A stretch of 10,895 nt of DNA from Lachnospiraceae bacterium UBA7054 (lineage in GTDB: Bacteria > Bacillota > Clostridia > Lachnospirales > Lachnospiraceae), in assembly GCA_002492725.1 (NCBI GenBank), contig DLAF01000008.1, forward strand, positions 1 to 10,895. Direction: 5' to 3'. Positions 7,013 through 10,895 of this stretch are shown one piece after another; the stretch's first letter is position 1; each line of letters begins with the position of its first letter. The translations under genes and the position numbers were made by a program. The notes under the pieces were generated by a model that saw nothing but the letters and a program-made list of their open reading frames with translations, was not told the DNA's origin and searched no databases.

Positions 7013-7050
7013 CGGCATGTTCCTGTCCTGGGAAAAACGTACGGATGATA

Positions 7051-7059
7051 TGCTATAAT
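7051..7059 (+). promoter_or_regulatory. Extended -10 promoter of the two-component operon
   Basis: TGCTATAAT is a perfect TATAAT with the TGn extension, about 45 bases before the ATG. No good -35 hexamer lies 16-18 bases upstream, where the sequence is GGGAAAA. That is common for activator-dependent or extended -10 promoters and fits the direct repeats upstream. Confidence 0.65.
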
Positions 7060-7104
7060 AGATGCAGACTCAGTAATTCTTATTGGTTATGAGGAGAATG
7101 TGCC

Positions 7105-7845
7105 ATGTATCAGATCGCGCTCTGTGACGACGAGCCGACAGAACTTCATACGATGGAGCGGATGCTGCGCTCCTATCCCGGACATCCCATAAAGGGCCCG
7201 CTCGCTGTCAGACAGTTTGAGAGCGCGGATGCGCTGCTCTTTGCAATCGAACAGGAATCTTATGTGCCGGATCTTATCTTTCTGGATATCTATATGCCAA
7301 CGCTGTCGGGGCTTGAAGCGGCAAAGAAGTTGGCCGGGATGAACCTGCCGTGCCGGATTGTTTTTTTGACATCTTCTAAGGATCACGCGCTGGAAGCCTT
7401 TGCATTAAACGTCCTGCATTATCTGGTCAAGCCGGTTTCCGAGGCGTCGCTTTTCGCCGCTGTGGACAGGGCGCTTGCACAGTTTGAGAAGGACACGGCA
7501 CGCTATCTGCTCTTTCAGACGGAGAACCAGCTTCGCAGGATCGCGGCTGACGATATCGTCTACTGTGAAGCGCAGCGCAAGACGCAATGTGTTTATCTGA
7601 AAAACGGGAAACATCTTATCTTGCATATGACGATGAACAGGCTCTATGAAATGCTTGCCGCCCATCAGGAATTTGCGAAAGCGGGGGCATCTTATATCGT
7701 AAATCTGAAACATATCGAGCGGCTGGGCACGCAGGCACTGCAGCTTGACAACGGCGAAGAAATCTATCTGCCGCGAGGCTCCTACAAGACTTTGTCCGAC
7801 CGGTATTTCAATCACTATTTTGGAACAGAAATGGAAGGCGATTGA
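7105..7845 (+). CDS. LytTR-family response regulator (AgrA/VirR type)
   Basis: 246 aa from ATG 7105, with GAGGAG eight bases upstream. The receiver domain covers about 1-125: acidic pocket Asp8-Asp9 (CDDE), phosphoacceptor Asp61 (FLDIYMP), Thr88 and Lys109 (LVKPV). The LytTR DNA-binding domain covers about 138-240, with the beta-rich pattern I-x-Y-C-E-A near 152-156, a lysine-rich turn, and the ending SYIVNLKHIERL then LPRGSYKTL. The family binds direct repeats two turns apart and activates transcription. It forms an operon with the downstream kinase gene (TGA-C-ATG), so the two are almost certainly a cognate pair. It is transcribed away from the chemotaxis gene. The targets are unknown apart from possible autoregulation through the repeats at 6983-7012. 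The parts are standard for the family and intact. Confidence 0.95.
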   Translation: MYQIALCDDEPTELHTMERMLRSYPGHPIKGPLAVRQFESADALLFAIEQESYVPDLIFLDIYMPTLSGLEAAKKLAGMNLPCRIVFLTSSKDHALEAFALNVLHYLVKPVSEASLFAAVDRALAQFEKDTARYLLFQTENQLRRIAADDIVYCEAQRKTQCVYLKNGKHLILHMTMNRLYEMLAAHQEFAKAGASYIVNLKHIERLGTQALQLDNGEEIYLPRGSYKTLSDRYFNHYFGTEMEGD

Positions 7846-7846
7846 C

Positions 7847-9133
7847 ATGGAAGCAGTTATCACCAATCTGATCAACAACATCTTTCACAGCATCTGGCTC
7901 TATCATCTCGCGCTGGAACCAAAGCACAACAAGAGGAGACAGATCGTCTTTGCCGCGCTTTTCACCGCAGCCGAAGAAGTGTTGGCGCTGTCACTCGCGC
8001 TACTGCCCATTCCCGTGAATTTGAGATTTCTGCTCGGATTTTTATTTTTCGTCGTGATCCTTGTCCTGATGTTTTTGTGTATGCTCTCCGCCTCTCATCC
8101 CGCCAAATCCGCGTTCCTGCTGTGCAGCTACTTCTGTCTGTGGACTTTTATCTACTGCCTCGTCTCCCTTATCACACAAAGCGGCGTTGGCGCGGGGAAC
8201 GCGGTAATCTGGGGACTGCGCATCGGGCTGAACCTCTTTTTCCTGCTCGTCTACCGCCTCTATTTCCGCGACCGCATCAAACAAAGCTATCGGGAAATGC
8301 AGGGCGGCTACGGGCTGTTCGCCGTCATCTCCATCCTGACTTTTGTGCTCATGTCCGCGATCATGCTCTACCACGCGTATGTGACCACGATCAAAATCCA
8401 GAATATCCTGATCGTTGTCTTCTCCTATCTGTTTACCCTGATGATCTACATTCTGCTGTTCCATTTCCTGACACAGATGAACCATACGTACCAGCTCCGT
8501 CAGATTAAGCTGCATGAAAAGCTTCTGGCAGCGCAGCTGTCCGGCTACGAGCAGCTCGAACGGGACGCGAAGCAGACGCGGCACGATCTTCGTCATCACA
8601 ACACCGTAATCGCGAATCTTGCCAAGCAGGAGAACTACGCGGGCATCCTCGCTTATCTGGAAGAATATGCGCGGGTCGAGGAGGAAAAGGCGTTTCCGCA
8701 GTACAGCACAGATCCCGCCCTCAACAGTCTGTTCCTTGCCTATCGGAAAAAGGCGGAAAAAGAAGGCATCGACTTCAATATCCTCGTACGTTTGCAGGAA
8801 ACCACCGGCATCTCATCCGTAGATCTGGTCTCCATACTCGCGAATATGCTGGAAAACGCTTTTAAGGGCTGTCTGAAAGCAAAAGAACACCTGACCGAGA
8901 TCCGGGCGCAGAAAAAGAATAATGTGGTCATTTTAGACTGCCGGAACACATACGACGGACAGATCCTGTTTCGCGACGGACTGCCCTGCGCGGATGACCA
9001 TGAAGGGATCGGCGTAAAAAGCATACAAAGCACCGCGGCAAAATATGACGGCAGCGCCGAGTTTTATGAGAAAGGCGGGCTATTTATCTGCCGCGCGCTG
9101 TTAAACGCGAGGGAGGATTCGTGTGAAGTGTGA
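7847..9133 (+). CDS. AgrC-like sensor histidine kinase with GHKL ATPase domain
   Basis: 428 aa from ATG 7847, one base after the regulator's stop. GGAAGG lies eight bases upstream, inside the regulator gene; the frame is open further upstream but overlaps the regulator. Residues about 32-210 contain roughly six hydrophobic segments, the layout of peptide- or small-molecule-sensing HPK10 kinases. A coiled helix leads to the phosphoacceptor box QTRHDLRHH with His246. The ATPase domain has the N box with Asn333 and Asn337 (NMLENAFKG) and a G box, EGIGVKSI (386-393), followed by the family ending A-x2-Y-x-G. The kinase would sense a signal at the membrane and phosphorylate Asp61 of its partner. 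No agrB- or agrD-like gene lies beside it, so the ligand is unknown. Its stop is seven bases from the end of the convergent minus-strand gene, and no clear terminator was found between them. Confidence 0.93.
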   Translation: MEAVITNLINNIFHSIWLYHLALEPKHNKRRQIVFAALFTAAEEVLALSLALLPIPVNLRFLLGFLFFVVILVLMFLCMLSASHPAKSAFLLCSYFCLWTFIYCLVSLITQSGVGAGNAVIWGLRIGLNLFFLLVYRLYFRDRIKQSYREMQGGYGLFAVISILTFVLMSAIMLYHAYVTTIKIQNILIVVFSYLFTLMIYILLFHFLTQMNHTYQLRQIKLHEKLLAAQLSGYEQLERDAKQTRHDLRHHNTVIANLAKQENYAGILAYLEEYARVEEEKAFPQYSTDPALNSLFLAYRKKAEKEGIDFNILVRLQETTGISSVDLVSILANMLENAFKGCLKAKEHLTEIRAQKKNNVVILDCRNTYDGQILFRDGLPCADDHEGIGVKSIQSTAAKYDGSAEFYEKGGLFICRALLNAREDSCEV

Positions 9134-9140
9134 ACTGCCG

Positions 9141-9644
9141 TCACGCCCCGGCAACCTCACATATGATCTTTGCGACCCCCTCGCTGTGGTATGTCTCAGG
9201 CTCATAGGCAACGATCCGAATCGTGACCGCGCCGCCCGGGGCAAGTCCCTTTTCGCATGCTACCTCCCCCAGATACTCTCCCGGATATAAAATGCCCGTC
9301 TGCGCAATCATCTTATCCTCCTGGTATACACGTACCAAAAACCAGACGGTGCTCTCCTCCCCGTTCGCCACATTCAGGCACAGTTTTCCGTCCCTGTAGA
9401 CAGGCATCGTGTCCAGCCCCACGATATATCCCTCCCTGACCGGGAGTATCTGCCAGGAGTCCGTCCCGGCGGGAACGCCTGCCACAGCGGCGGCTTCGTG
9501 CTCCGGCGCAAGAAAGGTACGATAGCCGCGCGTAAAGCGGATATATCCGAACGCCGCCCCTATGCAGAGAATGATGGCAAGGCTTGTGAGGATCCCGATC
9601 TTTTTCTTTCTTCTGTCCGCCGTCACACATTTCTTTCGTTTCAT
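9141..9644 (-). CDS. Single-pass membrane protein with a small extracellular beta domain
   Basis: 167 aa from ATG 9644. AGGAG lies upstream, but 13 bases away, which is long. A Lys/Arg-rich N-terminus (MKRKKCVTADRRKKK) precedes a hydrophobic segment at about 16-34, giving an inside N-terminus and an outside C-terminus. Residues about 85-165 form a beta-rich domain with the pattern N-x6-WFLVRVY, then TGILYPGEYL, then LAPGGAVTIRIVAY. The end of the neighbouring upstream protein shows the same order (FVAALYM, SGRIPVGYHI, LAAGSYHAKMVF), so the two domains are probably homologous. This pattern recurs in uncharacterised Lachnospiraceae membrane proteins, but no named family was recognised. It starts 16 bases after the upstream gene's stop and is in one operon with it. 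The two may form a surface complex; that is inference. Confidence 0.8.
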   Translation of the reverse strand: MKRKKCVTADRRKKKIGILTSLAIILCIGAAFGYIRFTRGYRTFLAPEHEAAAVAGVPAGTDSWQILPVREGYIVGLDTMPVYRDGKLCLNVANGEESTVWFLVRVYQEDKMIAQTGILYPGEYLGEVACEKGLAPGGAVTIRIVAYEPETYHSEGVAKIICEVAGA

Positions 9645-9660
9645 GTCTTATCATTCACTC

Positions 9661-10836
9661 CTATTTGATCTCTACGGTGATTGGCACTGTGGAATCCACC
9701 ATGCCCTTTTCTCCTGTATCGTGGTGGTAAAAAGAAAATACCATCTTTGCATGATAGCTCCCCGCCGCAAGTGTGCTCCCGTCTTCCGGCGCCAGCGTCA
9801 GATCCTGAATGTGGTAGCCCACGGGGATGCGTCCGGAACGGTAGACCTCCACATCCTGACCGGCGCTGTTCGTCATATACAGCGCTGCCACAAAGTCATA
9901 GTTGGCTCCCCTGTTGGGATTTTTGATCACATAAGGCTCGCTTTTTGCCGTCATGGTGCCGGCATCGACCTCGAGCGTCTTTGGCACTTCATAGCTTGCC
10001 TTGTTCTCATTCGTCCTCTCGCCCATATCATCATCCTCATTTGGGATGATCGCCGCATCCGCCATGACAGGAACATAATCCTCCGGCGGCAGCGGCGGGT
10101 TGATCAAAATCCATACGAGGAGGGCGACCCAAGGCAGCAGCGGCCAGAGCCAGGGCAGGAACATACCGCAGCTTTTCCCGCTGACGCTGCACCGTTCGAT
10201 CAGACCCTTATTCTCTCCCACAAACATACCGACATACTGCCCGCCGTGCATTTCTATGACCGCCTCACAGCAGTGGATCTCGCCTTCGTTCACCGCACAG
10301 AACCCTGCCGCCAGCGGACAGCTTCCCGCCTTTATGATGCCGTCCACGGACAGGTTGTACACATTTCCCTGCAGGCATCCGAAAAAACCGATCTCCGTCA
10401 TATCTTTTCCACTGAGCACAAAGCCCCTGATCCGATGTCCTCTGCCGTCAAAGGTCCCGCAATACGGATGTTTTCTGTCGCATCCAAGGGACGGTATCTT
10501 CCTGCCGTGGAAATCCAGGTCGGCAATCAGCTTGCAATCCGCGTTGATTGCTTCCGGCTCGCCCCGGTTGACCCTGTCCATAAATGCAAGCAGTTCGTCC
10601 TCCGTTCCGATCATAACGGTCGTTTTCCTGCCCTTTCCCGCAGCGGGAGCCTTTCCAGGCGCATCCTCCCGTCCGGGCATGTCGTAATACTCTATATCAT
10701 CGTCATCGTCATAATCGTAGTCGTCATCATAATCATAGTCAAAATCCTCGTACCCCTTCATCCGGGCAGCTATGGGATCATAATTCCAAGACTGCTCCAG
10801 GAAGTCCATCTTAGCCGCGTTTTCCCGCTCAAACAC
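9661..10836 (-). CDS. Membrane protein with Asp/Tyr-rich tract, GLUG-like beta-helix repeats and an extracellular beta domain
   Basis: 391 aa from GTG 10836, though the start is uncertain. The open frame extends 12 codons further to TAG 10875-10873 and, beyond it, to an in-frame ATG at 10887. Regions: an acidic Asp/Tyr tract at about 30-52; a Gly/Lys linker; about 95-220 with GLUG/beta-helix features (YCGTFDGRGHRIRGF, EIGFFGCLQGNVYNLSV, AGFCAVNEGEIHCC, YVGMFVGENKGLIERCSV); a Trp/Leu/Pro-rich membrane segment at about 225-246; an acidic linker; and a beta domain at about 290-391, shared with the next gene's product. There is no N-terminal signal peptide, so the GLUG part is predicted to be cytoplasmic and the C-terminal domain outside. 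GLUG repeats are usually found in secreted proteins, which makes this layout unusual. Neither GTG 10836 nor ATG 10809 has a clear ribosome site. The function is unknown. Confidence 0.8.
   Translation of the reverse strand: MFERENAAKMDFLEQSWNYDPIAARMKGYEDFDYDYDDDYDYDDDDDIEYYDMPGREDAPGKAPAAGKGRKTTVMIGTEDELLAFMDRVNRGEPEAINADCKLIADLDFHGRKIPSLGCDRKHPYCGTFDGRGHRIRGFVLSGKDMTEIGFFGCLQGNVYNLSVDGIIKAGSCPLAAGFCAVNEGEIHCCEAVIEMHGGQYVGMFVGENKGLIERCSVSGKSCGMFLPWLWPLLPWVALLVWILINPPLPPEDYVPVMADAAIIPNEDDDMGERTNENKASYEVPKTLEVDAGTMTAKSEPYVIKNPNRGANYDFVAALYMTNSAGQDVEVYRSGRIPVGYHIQDLTLAPEDGSTLAAGSYHAKMVFSFYHHDTGEKGMVDSTVPITVEIK
10681..10741 (-). repeat. Low-complexity GAT/TAT codon tract encoding Asp/Tyr
   Basis: The + strand reads as imperfect runs of tcatca, tcgtca and taatca, encoding alternating Asp and Tyr codons on the minus strand (residues about 33-52 of the GLUG-like protein). 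The units are multiples of three bases, so slippage would change the length without shifting the frame. The length may vary between strains. Confidence 0.6.
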
Positions 10837-10895
10837 CTCAAAGTTCCATTGAAAAGCCGACTCGATCTGCTCCTATAATGTACCCATAGATGTGG

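Noticed and set aside
8042..8599. Minus-strand 185-codon ORF inside the kinase gene
   Set aside because: It is antisense to the membrane segments of the kinase, and its Glu/Gln/Asp/His-rich sequence is the expected complement of hydrophobic codons.
9134..9160. Possible terminator between the convergent kinase and membrane-protein genes
   Set aside because: Only a five-base stem (TGCCG/CGGCA) around an eight-base loop, with no T-run on either strand.
9562..10878. 438-codon + strand ORF opposite the two membrane-protein genes
   Set aside because: It is long, but its composition is that of an antisense shadow (His/Arg-rich, a run of Ile/Val from the Asp/Tyr tract), while the minus strand has coherent domains and a membrane segment.

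Overview
The window looks like chromosome from a Gram-positive anaerobe of the Clostridia, most likely Lachnospiraceae. The evidence is indirect: strong AGGAGG-type ribosome sites, moderate GC with A/T-rich intergenic DNA, a Bacillota-type LexA box, a LytTR regulator with an AgrC/GHKL-type kinase, a single-membrane protein architecture and a Clostridia-style Y-family polymerase. No rRNA, tRNA, CRISPR array, insertion sequence or phage structural gene was seen.

Left edge to about 4.15 kb. The first bases carry the last ~46 codons of what looks like a GHKL histidine kinase on the + strand. It faces a minus-strand cluster that reads leftward from an SOS-type promoter at 4150-4122. Its order of transcription is: a 99-aa unknown protein, a Y-family translesion DNA polymerase, an SRAP-family (YedK/HMCES) protein, a lipoprotein-like protein with a DxDGDG motif, and a frameshifted ORF remnant. 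A 12/14 match to the Bacillota LexA box sits in the 17-bp spacer between the -35 and -10 elements. Close spacing suggests that at least the first three genes, and by a TGATG overlap the fourth, form one DNA-damage operon. Both the polymerase and the SRAP protein carry a sliding-clamp-binding type pentapeptide (QYSIF and QMRLF).

4.2-6.9 kb. A strong hairpin terminator (4197-4241) isolates the SOS operon from a MerR/BmrR-type regulator. Upstream of that, on the same strand, is a HAMP-less polytopic methyl-accepting chemotaxis protein.

6.9-9.13 kb. Divergent from the chemotaxis gene is a two-gene + strand operon: a LytTR response regulator and an AgrC-like sensor kinase, joined by TGA-C-ATG. 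The intergenic region has an extended -10 promoter and a pair of 9-bp direct repeats exactly 21 bp apart, the geometry expected for a LytTR dimer. No agrB or agrD is present in the window.

9.14-10.9 kb. Two minus-strand genes encode single-pass membrane proteins that share a C-terminal beta-rich extracellular domain. The larger one has a Asp/Tyr-rich tract and GLUG-like beta-helix repeats on the predicted cytoplasmic side. Its reading frame continues upstream of the first usable start to a TAG codon preceded by an in-frame ATG, so its true 5' end is unresolved.

The most notable items are the SOS/clamp-motif cassette, the inside-facing GLUG protein with its small paralogue, and the LytTR-type repeat pair.
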